A stretch of DNA of 64,000 bases from Streptococcus hyointestinalis. Its GTDB lineage: Bacteria > Bacillota > Bacilli > Lactobacillales > Streptococcaceae. The position numbers were made by a program, and so were the translations under genes. Below, in pieces: positions 53,863 through 64,000 of the stretch. The stretch is from NCBI RefSeq assembly GCF_900459405.1, contig NZ_UHFN01000007.1:434001-498000 (forward strand). The letters run 5' to 3'. A model generated the notes under the pieces. That model was not told the DNA's origin and did not search any database. It saw nothing but the letters and a program-made list of their open reading frames with translations. The first letter of the stretch is position 1; the number at the start of each line of letters is the position of its first letter.

Positions 53863-56244
53863 ATGAAAGTTGCGCAAGTCATTGTGGATGCTGCGCTGAT
53901 GCAGACTGATAAACCTTTTTCTTATGCTATTTCAAAGGACTTAGAAGAGGACGTTTTGCTTGGCAGCCGTGTTCATGTGCCTTTTGGGGCTGGTAATCGG
54001 CTCTTGCAGGGCTTTGTCGTTGGCTTTAAGGAGCAGGTAGACAGTTCACAATCTCTAAAGGAAATCGCAGAAGTGCTCGACCCAGAGCCAGTTCTCAATG
54101 AAGAACAGCTAGCGCTTGCGGACGCCATGCGAAAAACAGTCTTTTCCTATAAGATTTCTATCCTCAAGTCCATGCTGCCAAGCCTTTTAAACTCACAGTA
54201 TGACAAGCTTTTTTCAGTGACGGATGAGACGCCTCAAGATGTCATTGACAGTGCTTTTTCAGGACAAGCTAGCGTGCGCTACTCAGAAGTATCAGACGCC
54301 CAAAAACAGCTTCTTACCAGACTAGCTAGGCAAAAAAAGGTCGCCCTTGATTATCTCGCCAAGGACAAAAAGACGGTTAAAACGCAGAAGTACTATCAAG
54401 TCAACTCTGCTATCCTAGCTTCTCTAGAGATTAGCCAAAGGGCTAAGAAGCGTCAAGCGTTGAAAGAGTACCTAGAGACGTCTCCAAAGGGCAAGCTCAG
54501 TGATTTACGAGAAAAGTACTCACGTGATGTGGTTCAGTTTTTCATCGAAGCGCAAGCAATCACGCTGTCTGAGCGCCTTGTTAACCGTGCGGATAGTTAT
54601 TTTGAGACGGTGGAAAAGACGGATTTTCTGACCTTAAATGACGAACAGCAGGCTATCGTTGAGACGGTGAGCGTAGCGATTGGCAAGGATAGCACCCCCT
54701 TTTTATTAGAAGGTGTGACAGGTTCTGGAAAGACCGAGGTTTACCTGCATATTATTGACAAGGTCCTAAAGCAAGGGAAAACGGCGATTGTCCTTGTGCC
54801 TGAGATTTCCTTGACCCCGCAGATGACTCACCGCTTTATCTCCCGCTTTGGCAAGCAAGTGGCTATCATGCACTCTGGTTTGTCTGATGGAGAGAAGTAC
54901 GACGAGTGGCGCAAGATAAAGTCAGGTAAAGCCCGTGTGGTCGTTGGCGCACGCTCGGCTATCTTTTCACCGCTTGATAATATCGGAGCTATCATCATCG
55001 ATGAGGAGCATGAGGCAAGCTACAAGCAAGAGTCCAATCCTCGCTACCACGCTAGAGACGTTGCTATTCTCCGTGCTAAATACCACAAGGCTGTTGTGGT
55101 GCTGGGCTCTGCAACGCCTAGTATCGAGAGTCGAGCACGGGCTAGTCGCAAGGTCTACCATTTTCTACAGTTAACAAAGCGAGCTAATCCTAAGGCTAGC
55201 TTACCTCAAGTAGAGATTGCAGATTTTAGAGATTATCTAGGGCAAAAAAGCCCAAGCAACTACACGCCTTTGCTTTTAGAGAAGATTGCCAATCGCCTCG
55301 AGAGGGGTGAGCAGAGCGTTCTTATGCTCAACCGCAGGGGCTATTCCAGCTTTATCATGTGTCGGGAGTGTGCTTATGTGGATAACTGCCCCAACTGCGA
55401 TATTTCTCTGACGCTGCACATGGACACAAAGACCATGAATTGCCATTACTGTGGCTTTACAAAGGCTATTCCAAGGACTTGTCCCAACTGCAATAGTCGC
55501 AGCATTGCCTACTATGGGACAGGGACGCAGAAAGCTTATGATGAGTTGCAGGAGGTGTTTCCACAGGCTCGGATTTTGCGGATGGATGTGGATACGACAC
55601 GTAAAAAAGGCGCACACGAGAAGATTTTAAGGGCTTTTGGTAAAGGCGAAGCTGACATATTGCTGGGCACCCAGATGATTGCCAAGGGGCTTGATTTTCC
55701 AAATGTGACCTTGGTTGGCGTCTTGAATGCGGACACGTCGCTCAATCTCCCAGACTTTCGCAGTTCAGAGCGCACCTTTCAATTGCTGACGCAGGTAGCG
55801 GGGCGTGCTGGGCGAGGAGACAAGTCTGGTGAGGTGGTCATTCAGACCTACAATCCAGACCACTATGCCATACAGCTAGCTAAACAGCAGGACTACGAGA
55901 CCTTTTATCGCTACGAGATGAATGTGCGTAAGCAGATGTCCTATCCACCTTATTATTACACGGTGGGAATTACTTTGTCGCTAGCAGACGAGCTTGAGTT
56001 GACCAGAAAAGCCTATCAGGTCTTAGCCATGCTAAAAGAAGCGCTGAGCCCTGAAGCTAAACTTCTTGGTCCAACGCCAAAACCAATTGCTAGAACGCAT
56101 AACTTATATCACTATCACATCATTATCAAATACCGCTTTGAGGACAATCTAGAGACGGTCCTCAATCGTATCCTTGATTGGACGCAGGAAAAAGACAACA
56201 AAAAACTGCGGGTGCAGATTGATAATGAACCACAAAACATATAG
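53863..56244 (+). CDS. priA: Primosomal protein N' (replication restart helicase PriA)
   Basis: This 793-residue 3'-5' DNA helicase reloads the replisome at stalled forks. It has the N-terminal 3'-BD (AQVIVDAALMQTDKPFSY), Walker A GVTGSGKTEVY, DEEH box, GSATPS motif III, a zinc region with eight Cys (CREC, CPNC, CHYC, CPNC), and GTQMIAKGLDFPNV and QVAGRAGRG in the C-terminal helicase half. The ribosome site is AAGGTGGAG. fmt follows after 12 bp. It is now cut off from rpoZ by two insertion sequences. Confidence 0.96.
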   Translation: MKVAQVIVDAALMQTDKPFSYAISKDLEEDVLLGSRVHVPFGAGNRLLQGFVVGFKEQVDSSQSLKEIAEVLDPEPVLNEEQLALADAMRKTVFSYKISILKSMLPSLLNSQYDKLFSVTDETPQDVIDSAFSGQASVRYSEVSDAQKQLLTRLARQKKVALDYLAKDKKTVKTQKYYQVNSAILASLEISQRAKKRQALKEYLETSPKGKLSDLREKYSRDVVQFFIEAQAITLSERLVNRADSYFETVEKTDFLTLNDEQQAIVETVSVAIGKDSTPFLLEGVTGSGKTEVYLHIIDKVLKQGKTAIVLVPEISLTPQMTHRFISRFGKQVAIMHSGLSDGEKYDEWRKIKSGKARVVVGARSAIFSPLDNIGAIIIDEEHEASYKQESNPRYHARDVAILRAKYHKAVVVLGSATPSIESRARASRKVYHFLQLTKRANPKASLPQVEIADFRDYLGQKSPSNYTPLLLEKIANRLERGEQSVLMLNRRGYSSFIMCRECAYVDNCPNCDISLTLHMDTKTMNCHYCGFTKAIPRTCPNCNSRSIAYYGTGTQKAYDELQEVFPQARILRMDVDTTRKKGAHEKILRAFGKGEADILLGTQMIAKGLDFPNVTLVGVLNADTSLNLPDFRSSERTFQLLTQVAGRAGRGDKSGEVVIQTYNPDHYAIQLAKQQDYETFYRYEMNVRKQMSYPPYYYTVGITLSLADELELTRKAYQVLAMLKEALSPEAKLLGPTPKPIARTHNLYHYHIIIKYRFEDNLETVLNRILDWTQEKDNKKLRVQIDNEPQNI

Positions 56245-56256
56245 AAAAGAGAAATT

Positions 56257-57192
56257 ATGACAAAACTGATTTTTATGGGAACGCCAGACTTTTCAGCGAC
56301 GGTGCTTAAGGGCTTGTTAGCCGATAATCGCTACGAGGTTATAGCTGTTGTCACGCAGCCAGACCGAGCGGTTGGGCGCAAAAAAGAAATCCGCATGACA
56401 CCGGTCAAGCAAGTAGCGCTTGAGCATGATTTGCCTATCTACCAGCCTGAAAAACTCTCAGGCAGTCAGGAGTTAGCTGACATCATGGCGCTAGGTGCAG
56501 ATGGCATCATCACAGCAGCCTTTGGGCAATTCTTGCCAAGTAAGCTGTTAGACAGTGTTGATTTTGCGCTCAACGTCCATGCCTCACTACTGCCAAAATA
56601 CCGTGGCGGAGCACCGATTCATTATGCTATTATCAATGGTGATGAGGAAGCTGGTGTGACTTTGATGGAGATGGTCAAGGAGATGGACGCTGGTGATATG
56701 GTAGCGACTCGCAAAACAGCGATTACAGATGAGGACAATGTCGGCACCATGTTTGACAAGCTAGCCGTGATTGGGCGTGATTTGTTGCTTGACAGCCTGC
56801 CAGATTATCTCTCTGGTCAATTGAAACCTGTCCCACAGGACGCTAGCCAAGCGACTTTCTCACCCAATATCACGCCAGAAGAAGAGCGTATCGACTGGAC
56901 AAAGTCTGCTCGAGCGATTTTCAATCATGTGCGTGGGATGAATCCTTGGCCTGTCGCACACACACTGCTTGATGGCAAACGCTTCAAACTCTATCAAGTG
57001 CACGAGGTTGCAGGGACAGGAAAACCAGGTGAGATTATCCAAAAAGGCAAGAAAGAGCTGGTCGTGGCGACAGGAGACGGTGCTATAGCACTTGATGTCG
57101 TTCAGCCAGCAGGCAAGCCCAAGATGGCGATTGCTGACTTTTTAAATGGTGTTGGTCGCAATTTACAAGTAGGAGATTATTTTGGAAACTAA
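56257..57192 (+). CDS. fmt: Methionyl-tRNA formyltransferase
   Basis: The 311-residue enzyme formylates initiator Met-tRNA with 10-formyl-THF. It has the N-terminal [15 protein letters not shown], the catalytic-site [24 protein letters not shown] (with the Asn and His residues of the family) and a C-terminal tRNA-binding domain. The rsmB start overlaps its last 11 bp. Confidence 0.96.
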   Translation: MTKLIFMGTPDFSATVLKGLLADNRYEVIAVVTQPDRAVGRKKEIRMTPVKQVALEHDLPIYQPEKLSGSQELADIMALGADGIITAAFGQFLPSKLLDSVDFALNVHASLLPKYRGGAPIHYAIINGDEEAGVTLMEMVKEMDAGDMVATRKTAITDEDNVGTMFDKLAVIGRDLLLDSLPDYLSGQLKPVPQDASQATFSPNITPEEERIDWTKSARAIFNHVRGMNPWPVAHTLLDGKRFKLYQVHEVAGTGKPGEIIQKGKKELVVATGDGAIALDVVQPAGKPKMAIADFLNGVGRNLQVGDYFGN

Positions 57193-58498
57193 AACAAAAC
57201 AGGCACGCTTGGTGGCACTTGAAACCTTGGAAGATGTCTTTAGCGAGGGGGCTTACTCAAACATCGCCCTTGATAAACAGCTCAGAAAAAATCAGCTCGC
57301 AGCTAAGGACAAGGGGCTTGTTACAGAGATTGTCTACGGTACGGTGGCAAGAAAGCTAACGCTTGAGTGGTATTTGTCTCACTACATCGCAGACCGTGAG
57401 CAGCTTGATAAAAAGATTTATTTGCTTTTGATGATGAGTCTTTATCAGCTAGTCTATCTGGATAAGGTTCCTCATCATGCGGTGGTCAATGAAGCGGTCA
57501 ACCTTGCTAAACAAGTGGCACACCCTAAAAGCAGCAAGCTAGTCAATGCCGTGTTACGTCGCATTCTTAGAGAGGGCTTACCAGACCTAGCTAGCATTAA
57601 GCGTAAAAATAAACGCCTGTCTATCACCTACTCCACACCAGTCTGGCTGGTCAAAAAACTGATAGATGAGTATGGTGATAAGCGTGCTGAGGCGATTTTA
57701 GAGAGTCTTTTTGTCCGCAATAAAGCCAGTGTGCGTGTCACAAACTTAGAGGACAAAGAGGCAATCAAAGACGCTCTTGGTCTTGAGGACTCGCTTGTAG
57801 CGGAGTCTGCCTTGGTGTCTGCAACAGGGCACTTTTCGGCGTCACGTTATTTCCAAGAAGGACAAATCACCATTCAAGATGAGTCTAGTCAGTTGGTAGC
57901 ACCGACCTTAGACATAGAAGGAGATGAAACTATTCTGGACGCTTGTAGCGCCCCTGGTGGCAAGACCAGCCACATGGCATCTTACTTGACCGTCGGACAT
58001 ATCACAGCGCTTGACCTTTACGACCACAAGCTAGCACTTGTAGAGGAAAATGCTAAACGCTTACATGTCGCTGATAAAATCACAACCAAAAAGCTAGACG
58101 CCACAAAAGTCCACGAAGTCTTTCCAAAAGACAGTTTTGATAAAGCCTTGGTCGACGCTCCATGTTCAGGGATTGGGCTTATCAGACGTAAACCAGACAT
58201 CAAATACAACAAAGCCAACCAAGATTTTGAAGCTTTAGCCAAAGTCCAGCTCGAAATCTTAGATAGTGTTTGTCAAACCATACGTAAAGGTGGTATAATA
58301 ACATATAGTACTTGCACGATTTTTGAGACTGAAAACCGTCAAGTCATTAAACAGTTCCTAAAAGAACATCCTCATTTTACACAAGTAAAATTGACACACC
58401 CTTGCCAGGAGCTTGTCGAAGATGGTTGTATCACCATCACTCCAGAGCAATATGGCTGCGATGGCTTTTTCATTGCGCAGCTCAAACGCATGGCATGA
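57182..58498 (+). CDS. rsmB: 16S rRNA (cytosine(967)-C(5))-methyltransferase
   Basis: This 438-residue enzyme (also called Sun) methylates C967 in 16S rRNA. An N-terminal NusB-like domain (about residues 1-135) precedes the SAM domain with [15 protein letters not shown] and the catalytic-Cys motifs [17 protein letters not shown] and TYSTCTIF. Its start codon is TTG or GTG-like in context (TTGGAAACT) within the fmt end. It is co-transcribed with fmt and stp. Confidence 0.95.
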   Translation: METKTKQARLVALETLEDVFSEGAYSNIALDKQLRKNQLAAKDKGLVTEIVYGTVARKLTLEWYLSHYIADREQLDKKIYLLLMMSLYQLVYLDKVPHHAVVNEAVNLAKQVAHPKSSKLVNAVLRRILREGLPDLASIKRKNKRLSITYSTPVWLVKKLIDEYGDKRAEAILESLFVRNKASVRVTNLEDKEAIKDALGLEDSLVAESALVSATGHFSASRYFQEGQITIQDESSQLVAPTLDIEGDETILDACSAPGGKTSHMASYLTVGHITALDLYDHKLALVEENAKRLHVADKITTKKLDATKVHEVFPKDSFDKALVDAPCSGIGLIRRKPDIKYNKANQDFEALAKVQLEILDSVCQTIRKGGIITYSTCTIFETENRQVIKQFLKEHPHFTQVKLTHPCQELVEDGCITITPEQYGCDGFFIAQLKRMA

Positions 58499-58537
58499 GT
58501 GTTTAGAAAGAATAGACAACAGTCGGAAGAAAAAACT

Positions 58538-59278
58538 ATGGAATTATCACTGTTAACGGACGTTGGGCAACGTCGATCAAGCAATCAAGATTATGTGAGC
58601 CATTTTGAAAATCAAAATGGGATTACTCTTGTGGTCTTAGCTGACGGCATGGGAGGACACCGTGCTGGAAATGTTGCTAGCGAAATGACAGTCCTAGACC
58701 TTGGTAGACTTTGGGAGGAGACTAGCTTTACGGAGTTAGTGGACATTCGTGATTGGTTGCTTACGGTCATTGAAGCAGAAAATAAAAAAATTCATGACCT
58801 TGGACAAGAAGAAGAATACCGTGGTATGGGGACAACTGTTGAAGCCGTAGCTATTGTTGACAATAATATTATTTTTGCCCATGTTGGTGACTCTAGGATT
58901 GGTCTTGTTCGAGGAAGTGACTATCAGCTATTAACCAGCGACCACTCTTTGGTCAATGCCTTGGTACAAGCTGGTGAAATCACCGAAGAAGAAGCAGAAA
59001 TGCATCCAAAGAAAAATATCATCACCCAGTCTATCGGACAAGCAAACCCTGTAGAGCCAGACTTAGCGGCTCATGTCCTTGAAGCAGGTGATTATCTGGT
59101 CATCAATAGTGATGGTCTTACCAACATGATTTCAAAAGAGGATATCACAGCTATTTTGGCAGAAGATATGTCCTTAGATGACAAGAGTAGAGCTTTGATT
59201 GCACTTGCAAATGAGCGTGGGGGGCTAGATAATATTTCTGTCGCTTTGGTTCATTTTGAAAGTGAGGCAAGCACATGA
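58538..59278 (+). CDS. stp: PP2C-type serine/threonine phosphatase
   Basis: The 246-residue phosphatase (also PppL/PhpP) removes phosphate from StkP and its substrates. Metal-binding motifs are [32 protein letters not shown] and the C-terminal [14 protein letters not shown] 58538 with GGAAGA upstream and the family-like [11 protein letters not shown] start is chosen over an in-frame GTG at 58499. It overlaps stkP by 4 bp (ATGA), so kinase and phosphatase are co-produced. Confidence 0.95.
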   Translation: MELSLLTDVGQRRSSNQDYVSHFENQNGITLVVLADGMGGHRAGNVASEMTVLDLGRLWEETSFTELVDIRDWLLTVIEAENKKIHDLGQEEEYRGMGTTVEAVAIVDNNIIFAHVGDSRIGLVRGSDYQLLTSDHSLVNALVQAGEITEEEAEMHPKKNIITQSIGQANPVEPDLAAHVLEAGDYLVINSDGLTNMISKEDITAILAEDMSLDDKSRALIALANERGGLDNISVALVHFESEAST

Positions 59279-61218
59279 TACAAATTGGAAAGTTGTTTGC
59301 TGGTCGTTATCGGATTTTAAAATCCATTGGACGAGGCGGTATGGCAGATGTCTATCTGGCACGTGACTTAATCTTAGATAATGAAGAAGTCGCTATCAAA
59401 GTGCTGCGTACCAATTACCAGACAGACCAGATTGCGGTGGCACGTTTTCAGCGTGAAGCACGTGCCATGGCAGAGCTTAATCATCCCAATATCGTTGCCA
59501 TTCGTGACATCGGTGAGGAGGATGGACAGCAGTTCTTGGTCATGGAGTATATTGATGGTCCTGACCTCAAGCGCTATATTCAAGCGCACGCTCCGCTGCC
59601 AAATCCACTTGTGGTGCGTATCATGGAGGAAGTCCTCTCTGCTATGACACTCGCTCACCAGCAGGGGATTATCCACCGTGACTTGAAGCCACAAAATATT
59701 CTTCTAACCCGTGACGGGACGGTCAAGGTGACAGATTTTGGGATTGCGGTTGCTTTTGCTGAGACTAGTCTTACGCAGACCAACTCCATGTTAGGGTCTG
59801 TGCATTATCTCTCACCAGAGCAGGCTCGTGGCTCAAAAGCGACGGTGCAGAGTGATATTTACGCTATGGGGATTATGCTCTTTGAGATGTTGACAGGACA
59901 TATTCCTTATGATGGCGATAGCGCCGTTACGATTGCCCTGCAGCATTTTCAGCAACCCTTACCTTCGATCATTGCAGAAAATAAGGCAGTTCCTCAGGCT
60001 TTAGAAAATGTCGTCATCAAGGCGACAGCTAAAAAGTTGACCGATCGCTACACCTCAACTATTGAGATGAGTCGTGACTTGGCGACAGCTCTTAGCGATA
60101 GCCGAAAAAATGAACCAAAGCTCGTCTTTGGAGACAATGAGACAACTAAAACCTTGCCAAAGGTCTCTCAAACGCAGACCAATCTCTCAACAGCACAGCT
60201 TTTAGAAAAGCAAAAGGCAGCCAGAGAGCGTGAGGAGCAGACCTCCTCACAAGCAGCAAGCAAGGCTACGCAGACCAAGTCAGCAAGTAAGAGCAAAAAG
60301 AAAAAGTCCTTGCGTAGGCGTTGGTTAGGTGGAGCGGTGAAGGCTTTCATTGCTCTAGTAGCTGTTATCATCGTAGTGATTGCTTATCTTGCATTCACCT
60401 CACCAACTAATGTAGAAGTACCTAATGTCGCAGGAATGGGCTTAGCGCAGGCTAAGACAGCCATTACAGACAAGGAACTTAAAGTAGGTGACGTCAAGGA
60501 GATAGAAAGCTCAGATGTTGATAGCGGTCAGGTGGTCAGAACTGACCCAGTTGCAGGTACCACTAGAAAGCAAGGTTCAAAGATTAACATCTATGTTGCC
60601 TCAGCGACCAAGACCATTACCATGCAAGACTTTGTAGGTGATAGTTATTCTTCTGCTGTCGCTACGCTAAAGAGTAGCTATGGTATCAAGAGCTCGCAAA
60701 TTACAAAGAAAACAGTGTCTACCACCGAGTATGAAAATGGCACCATTATCAGCCAAACTCCTAGCTCGGGTGAGAGCTTCACTGTTGGCGGCACAAGCAA
60801 GATTACCTTTACTGTCGCTAAAAATAACAGCGTTGAGATGCCTAATCTCTATCAGATGACCTATGCAGATGCGCTTGCTCAGTTGAAGAGCCTAGGGGTA
60901 AAGACTAGCCGTATTAGGACATACATCTACAATAGCAGCACAGCTAGCTATATGTCAGGCAGCGTCAGCCAATCTGATATTGTCATGGCGCAAGAGCCGT
61001 ATGCAGGTAGTCGTATCGATCTTTCTTCTGACGAGATTATCCTCTACTTTGGTAGTGCAAGTAGCCGTGAGTCAAGCACGCAAAGCTCATCCTCACAAGA
61101 GTCTACACAAAGCAGTCAAAGTAGCAGTACACAGACAAGCTCAACTAGCGATAGCAGTGAGTCTGAAGCCTCAACAGAAGCAAGCAGTAGCACAGAATCA
61201 CAAGATTCTTCTGACTAG
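59275..61218 (+). CDS. stkP: Serine/threonine protein kinase StkP (PknB type) with PASTA domains
   Basis: The 647-residue transmembrane kinase has a cytoplasmic Hanks kinase domain ([13 protein letters not shown], Lys in [24 protein letters not shown]), a juxtamembrane linker rich in Lys/Ser, one membrane segment (about residues 358-378) and three extracellular PASTA domains (about residues 379-595). Pneumococcal StkP has four. A long Ser/Thr-rich tail (about residues 600-647) follows. It senses wall fragments and phosphorylates division proteins such as MapZ and GpsB partners, which are also encoded in this window. Confidence 0.95.
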   Translation: MIQIGKLFAGRYRILKSIGRGGMADVYLARDLILDNEEVAIKVLRTNYQTDQIAVARFQREARAMAELNHPNIVAIRDIGEEDGQQFLVMEYIDGPDLKRYIQAHAPLPNPLVVRIMEEVLSAMTLAHQQGIIHRDLKPQNILLTRDGTVKVTDFGIAVAFAETSLTQTNSMLGSVHYLSPEQARGSKATVQSDIYAMGIMLFEMLTGHIPYDGDSAVTIALQHFQQPLPSIIAENKAVPQALENVVIKATAKKLTDRYTSTIEMSRDLATALSDSRKNEPKLVFGDNETTKTLPKVSQTQTNLSTAQLLEKQKAAREREEQTSSQAASKATQTKSASKSKKKKSLRRRWLGGAVKAFIALVAVIIVVIAYLAFTSPTNVEVPNVAGMGLAQAKTAITDKELKVGDVKEIESSDVDSGQVVRTDPVAGTTRKQGSKINIYVASATKTITMQDFVGDSYSSAVATLKSSYGIKSSQITKKTVSTTEYENGTIISQTPSSGESFTVGGTSKITFTVAKNNSVEMPNLYQMTYADALAQLKSLGVKTSRIRTYIYNSSTASYMSGSVSQSDIVMAQEPYAGSRIDLSSDEIILYFGSASSRESSTQSSSSQESTQSSQSSSTQTSSTSDSSESEASTEASSSTESQDSSD

Positions 61219-61237
61219 AAAGTCAGAAAGCAGAAAT

Positions 61238-61277
61238 AGGATGAATGAGGCTGGGACATTTGTCTCATCCTCATTTT
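61238..61277 (+). terminator. Terminator-like hairpin between stkP and liaF
   Basis: AATGAGG...GGGACA pairs with TGTCTC...CCTCATT, followed by TTTT. It contains GAGGCTGGGAC, a motif of streptococcal terminators. It probably ends or attenuates stkP transcription before liaFSR. Confidence 0.55.
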
Positions 61278-61301
61278 AAGTTTAGAAAAGAAAGGCAGGC
61301 T

Positions 61302-61997
61302 ATGCGAAAGTTTCAATTTTTTGTGATTGTCGAGGTCGTTTTGCTGACACTAGGTTTGCTGACGATTTTACAGGAGGATTTATCACGATTTATTCTCATC
61401 GTTGCAGCGCTTTTGATGGTGGTACGCTTTTACAATCAAGATAACCGAGGGGATTTTCTCTTGAGCGCAAGCCTTTTGCTCTTGCTTTTTATCTTTATGC
61501 TCAATCCCTACATTGTCCTCATGGTGGTGTTTGCGGTGATTTATGTGGTTATCAATCACTTTTCTCAAGTCAAAAAGAAAAATCGCTACGCTCTTGTGCA
61601 ATTTCAGGATGCTTTTCTCACAGCCAAACATGAGAGAAACCAGTGGATTGGCAGTAACGTGCATGAGAGCGACAGCTATGCCTTTGATGATATCAATATC
61701 ATCCGAATGGTGGGGAGTGACACGATTGACTTGACGCAGGTCATTGTCGAGGGACGAGATAATGTCATTCTCATCCGCAAGGTGTTTGGTCCAACGACCA
61801 TTATCGTTCCTATTGACGTGGCAATCAAGGCAGAGGTGAGTTCGATTTACGGTAGCATTCGCTATCTGGACTTTGACCAGTATGATTTGCGCAATGAGAC
61901 CATTAGCCTTTTTAAAGATAGTGATAGTAAAAAGGTCAAGCGGGTCAAGCTAGTGGTCAACACCTTGGCAGGAGATGTGGAGGTGAGACGCCAATGA
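61302..61997 (+). CDS. liaF: LiaF-type cell-envelope stress regulator protein
   Basis: The 231-residue protein has four hydrophobic segments in the first half and a C-terminal beta-rich domain (DINIIRMVGSDTIDLTQV ... LAGDVEVRRQ). LiaF keeps the LiaS kinase inactive until the envelope is damaged. ATG 61302 (MRKFQFFVIV) follows AAAGGCAGG; a longer in-frame start at 61245 would run through the terminator hairpin. It overlaps liaS by 4 bp. Confidence 0.9.
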   Translation: MRKFQFFVIVEVVLLTLGLLTILQEDLSRFILIVAALLMVVRFYNQDNRGDFLLSASLLLLLFIFMLNPYIVLMVVFAVIYVVINHFSQVKKKNRYALVQFQDAFLTAKHERNQWIGSNVHESDSYAFDDINIIRMVGSDTIDLTQVIVEGRDNVILIRKVFGPTTIIVPIDVAIKAEVSSIYGSIRYLDFDQYDLRNETISLFKDSDSKKVKRVKLVVNTLAGDVEVRRQ

Positions 61998-63025
61998 AAA
62001 AGCAATATTATCTGCTTCTGCTCTTTTATGCGCTTCTGACGGTGTCTGCCATTGTCTTTGTGACGCTTGATAGTCTCAAGATTGACTTGTTGCATTCCTT
62101 TAAAAATATCTGGTTAGCGGAGCGCTTTGTCTTTTCAGTCTTTTTCATCACGGTGTCTCTGACGGTTTTACTTCTCTTGTTTTGGGTGATTTTGGATGAT
62201 TTGAGTAAGCGCCAGATCAATCGCAACCTGCGCCGTATCCTCACCAATACACCGCTAAAACTTGAGGAAGACACAGAGCTCAACACCAACTTGAAGCGCT
62301 TGTCTAAAAAGATGGCACAGCTGACAACGAGCCTGCAAAACACTGAAAACACAGGTCTTTTAAACGGTGAGGAATTCGTCAAAAAAGAACGAGGGCGTAT
62401 TGCTCGTGATTTGCATGACACGGTGAGTCAGGACTTGTTTGCAGCGACCATGATTTTATCAGGACTCATCCAAAACGCTCACCATATCGACAGCGAGAAG
62501 ATGATCCAGCAACTCCAAGTGGTCGAAGATACGCTTGAGAAGGCGCAGAATGATTTGCGGATTTTGCTTTTGCACCTACGCCCTATTGAGCTTGAAAATC
62601 GCACGCTGTCCGAAGGGTTTGACCTGATCTTAAAAGAGCTGACTGACAAGAGCAACATCCAAGTAGTCTATGAAAATAATGTGACCACATTACCTAAAAA
62701 GGTCGAAGACAATGTCTTTCGGATTGGTCAGGAATTTATCAGCAACACCCTAAAACATGCCAAAGCCACACGGCTTGAGGTTTATCTCCACCAGACAGAC
62801 AACAGCCTGCAGCTCAAAATGGTGGATAACGGTGTTGGCTTTGACATTGATGAGCATCATGAGCTGAGCTATGGGCTAAAAAATATCAGAGACCGAGTGG
62901 ATGATTTGGCAGGTACGATTCAATTGCTCAGTCAAGCAGGAAAGGGGACGAGTCTAGATATTCGCCTGCCCTTGATAGCTGAGGATGTAGAAGAGACGCA
63001 AGAAAGTGAGAACGACGATGATTAA
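61994..63025 (+). CDS. liaS: Sensor histidine kinase LiaS/VraS
   Basis: The 343-residue intramembrane-sensing kinase has two membrane helices with a short outside loop (about residues 5-25 and 45-68), a coiled linker, a HisKA_3 domain with IARDLHDTVSQDLFAA (His about residue 142) and an ATPase domain with ISNTLKHAKAT and VDNGVGFD. It responds to cell-wall antibiotics and peptides with LiaF and LiaR. The genes overlap on both sides. Confidence 0.93.
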   Translation: MKKQYYLLLLFYALLTVSAIVFVTLDSLKIDLLHSFKNIWLAERFVFSVFFITVSLTVLLLLFWVILDDLSKRQINRNLRRILTNTPLKLEEDTELNTNLKRLSKKMAQLTTSLQNTENTGLLNGEEFVKKERGRIARDLHDTVSQDLFAATMILSGLIQNAHHIDSEKMIQQLQVVEDTLEKAQNDLRILLLHLRPIELENRTLSEGFDLILKELTDKSNIQVVYENNVTTLPKKVEDNVFRIGQEFISNTLKHAKATRLEVYLHQTDNSLQLKMVDNGVGFDIDEHHELSYGLKNIRDRVDDLAGTIQLLSQAGKGTSLDIRLPLIAEDVEETQESENDDD

Positions 63026-63653
63026 GGTGATTTTAGTAGATGACCACGAGATGGTCAGACTTGGCTTAAAGAGTTTTTTAGATTTACAAGAGGACGTTGA
63101 GGTCGTTGGCGAGGCAGTCAATGGGGAGGAAGGCATTCGCCTTGCTCTTGAGAAGCGTCCAGATGTGGTGGTGATGGATCTGGTCATGCCTGAGATGGAC
63201 GGCGTTGAAGCGACGCTTGCGCTATTAAAGGAATGGGAAGATGTGAAAATCTTGGTCTTGACCTCCTATCTAGATAACAGCAAGATTTATCCAGTCATTA
63301 AGGCTGGTGCTAAAGGCTACATGCTCAAGACTTCTAGTGCTTCTGAGATTTCACATGCCATTCGCAAGGTCGCAAGAAATGAGCTCGCTATCGAAACTGA
63401 AGTGGACAAAAAGATAAAAGCCCACGACAGCCAGCCTGATCTCTATGAGGAATTGACCGCTAGAGAGCGTGACATCTTAGCGCTGCTTGCAAAAGGCTAT
63501 GACAACCAAACCATTGCTGACGAACTTTTCATTTCACTGAAGACTGTCAAGACCCACGTGTCTAATATCCTCTCAAAATTAGAAGTTGCTGACCGCACGC
63601 AAGCCGTTGTTTATGCCTTTCAACATCATCTGGTTCCACAAGATGACTATTAA
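63018..63653 (+). CDS. liaR: Response regulator LiaR/VraR
   Basis: The 211-residue regulator has a receiver domain (VDDHEMVR, phospho-Asp in VVMDLVMPEMDG, LVLTSY, Lys in GYMLKTS) and a LuxR-type DNA-binding domain (LTARERDILALLAKGYDNQTIADELFISLKTVKTHVSNIL contains it). ATG 63018 is the family-typical start (MIKVILVDDH), overlapping liaS by 8 bp; a GTG at 63006 is also in frame. It activates envelope-stress genes. Confidence 0.94.
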   Translation: MIKVILVDDHEMVRLGLKSFLDLQEDVEVVGEAVNGEEGIRLALEKRPDVVVMDLVMPEMDGVEATLALLKEWEDVKILVLTSYLDNSKIYPVIKAGAKGYMLKTSSASEISHAIRKVARNELAIETEVDKKIKAHDSQPDLYEELTARERDILALLAKGYDNQTIADELFISLKTVKTHVSNILSKLEVADRTQAVVYAFQHHLVPQDDY

Positions 63654-63663
63654 ATGGTATAAT
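63635..63663 (+). promoter_or_regulatory. Promoter of the 3' HAD gene
   Basis: An extended -10, TGG TATAAT (TATAAT 63658-63663), lies 17 bp after TCCACA (63635-63640). Confidence 0.6.
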
Positions 63664-63703
63664 AGAGAGTATATAAACAATTTTAAAACTAAAGGAGTCT
63701 ATT

Positions 63704-64000
63704 ATGGATGCCAAAGTAAAGTACAAAGCTAAAAAAATCAAGGCTGTCTTTTTCGATATTGACGACACGCTTCGCAGAAAAGCGACAGGTCTCATACCAG
63801 ACAGCATTCCGTCTGTCTTTGCTGAGCTCAAGAAAAAAGGCATCACCGTTGGGATTGCTTCTGGGCGTGCCTACTACGGTGTTGTGCCAGAGATTCGTGA
63901 CCTCAAGCCAGATTATTTTGTGACTATCAATGGCGCTTATATTCTTGATAAGGATGCTGAGCCGATTCAAAAACACTCGATTTCAAAAGAAGTCATCGAA
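63704..64000 (+). CDS. HAD family hydrolase (Cof-type), 3' end cut by window
   Basis: The first 99 residues are visible, after a good ribosome site (AAAGGAG). HAD motif I is present as FFDIDDTL (residues 17-24), followed by the motif II region GIASGRAYYGV and NGAYILD, as in Cof-type sugar phosphatases. It begins 50 bp after liaR under its own promoter. Substrate and total length are not visible. Confidence 0.85.
   Translation, partial: MDAKVKYKAKKIKAVFFDIDDTLRRKATGLIPDSIPSVFAELKKKGITVGIASGRAYYGVVPEIRDLKPDYFVTINGAYILDKDAEPIQKHSISKEVIE

Overview
The window is chromosomal DNA of a low-GC Gram-positive coccus of the genus Streptococcus. The genus call rests on gene content and order: mapZ beside gpsB, rnpB and an rlmL-type methyltransferase; pbp2X with ftsL, rsmH and mraY; pbp1A-recU; gmk-rpoZ ... 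priA-fmt-rsmB-stp-stkP-liaFSR; and an amino-acid ABC transporter-trxB-pncB-nadE-pepC series that also occurs in S. mutans-like genomes. A member of the bovis/equinus, salivarius or mutans groups fits; the sequence alone does not fix the species.

Layout. 1-7 kb holds stress and accessory genes: the end of a cation-diffusion exporter with a small metal chaperone, an LtrA-type membrane protein with a frameshifted tail, a HAD phosphatase, a 44-residue membrane protein, a TetR regulator divergent from degV, a YgjV-type membrane protein with a repeat-bearing surface protein, and an aldo/keto reductase. 7-10.5 kb is a glycine T-box leader followed by glyQS and a DUF896 gene. 10.6-15.2 kb has an ABC exporter and proBA. 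15.2-21.2 kb is the division/wall cluster rsmH-ftsL-pbp2X-mraY and a cshB-like helicase. 21.3-29 kb holds amino-acid import, redox control, NAD synthesis and aminopeptidase C. 30.5-41.9 kb carries pbp1A, recU, ypsA, gpsB, rnpB, rlmL-like, mapZ, luxS and rny. 43.7-50.3 kb has an ABC transporter with its two-component system and a tandem pair of TMEM175-like channels. 50.3-64 kb is gmk, rpoZ, priA, fmt, rsmB, stp, stkP, liaFSR and the start of another HAD gene.

Six insertion sequences lie between or against these core genes: an ISL3-family element after pepC (with an 81-bp tandem duplication of its right end), an IS30-family element before gpsB, an IS1182-family element at the stop codon of rny (transposase frameshifted), an IS110-family element between a histidine kinase and its response regulator, and a second, decayed IS110-family element between rpoZ and priA with an IS630-family element nested in its non-coding left end. 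Several have displaced terminators or promoters of host genes.

The most interesting non-standard signal is in the two IS110-family elements. Both have non-coding left ends that can fold into stem / internal-loop / stem structures of the kind described for IS110 bridge RNAs. In the first, 11 nt of the non-coding end match the host sequence next to the insertion. In the second, a hairpin with a symmetric 11 x 11 internal loop is well preserved although IS630 has cut the left end in two.

How the genes work together: many serve wall growth and division (PBP2X, PBP1A, MraY, FtsL, GpsB, MapZ, the StkP/Stp switch and LiaFSR envelope-stress control). Near-consensus promoters and intrinsic terminators delimit most units, and two operons (proBA and rsmH-ftsL-pbp2X-mraY) appear to start from leaderless mRNAs.
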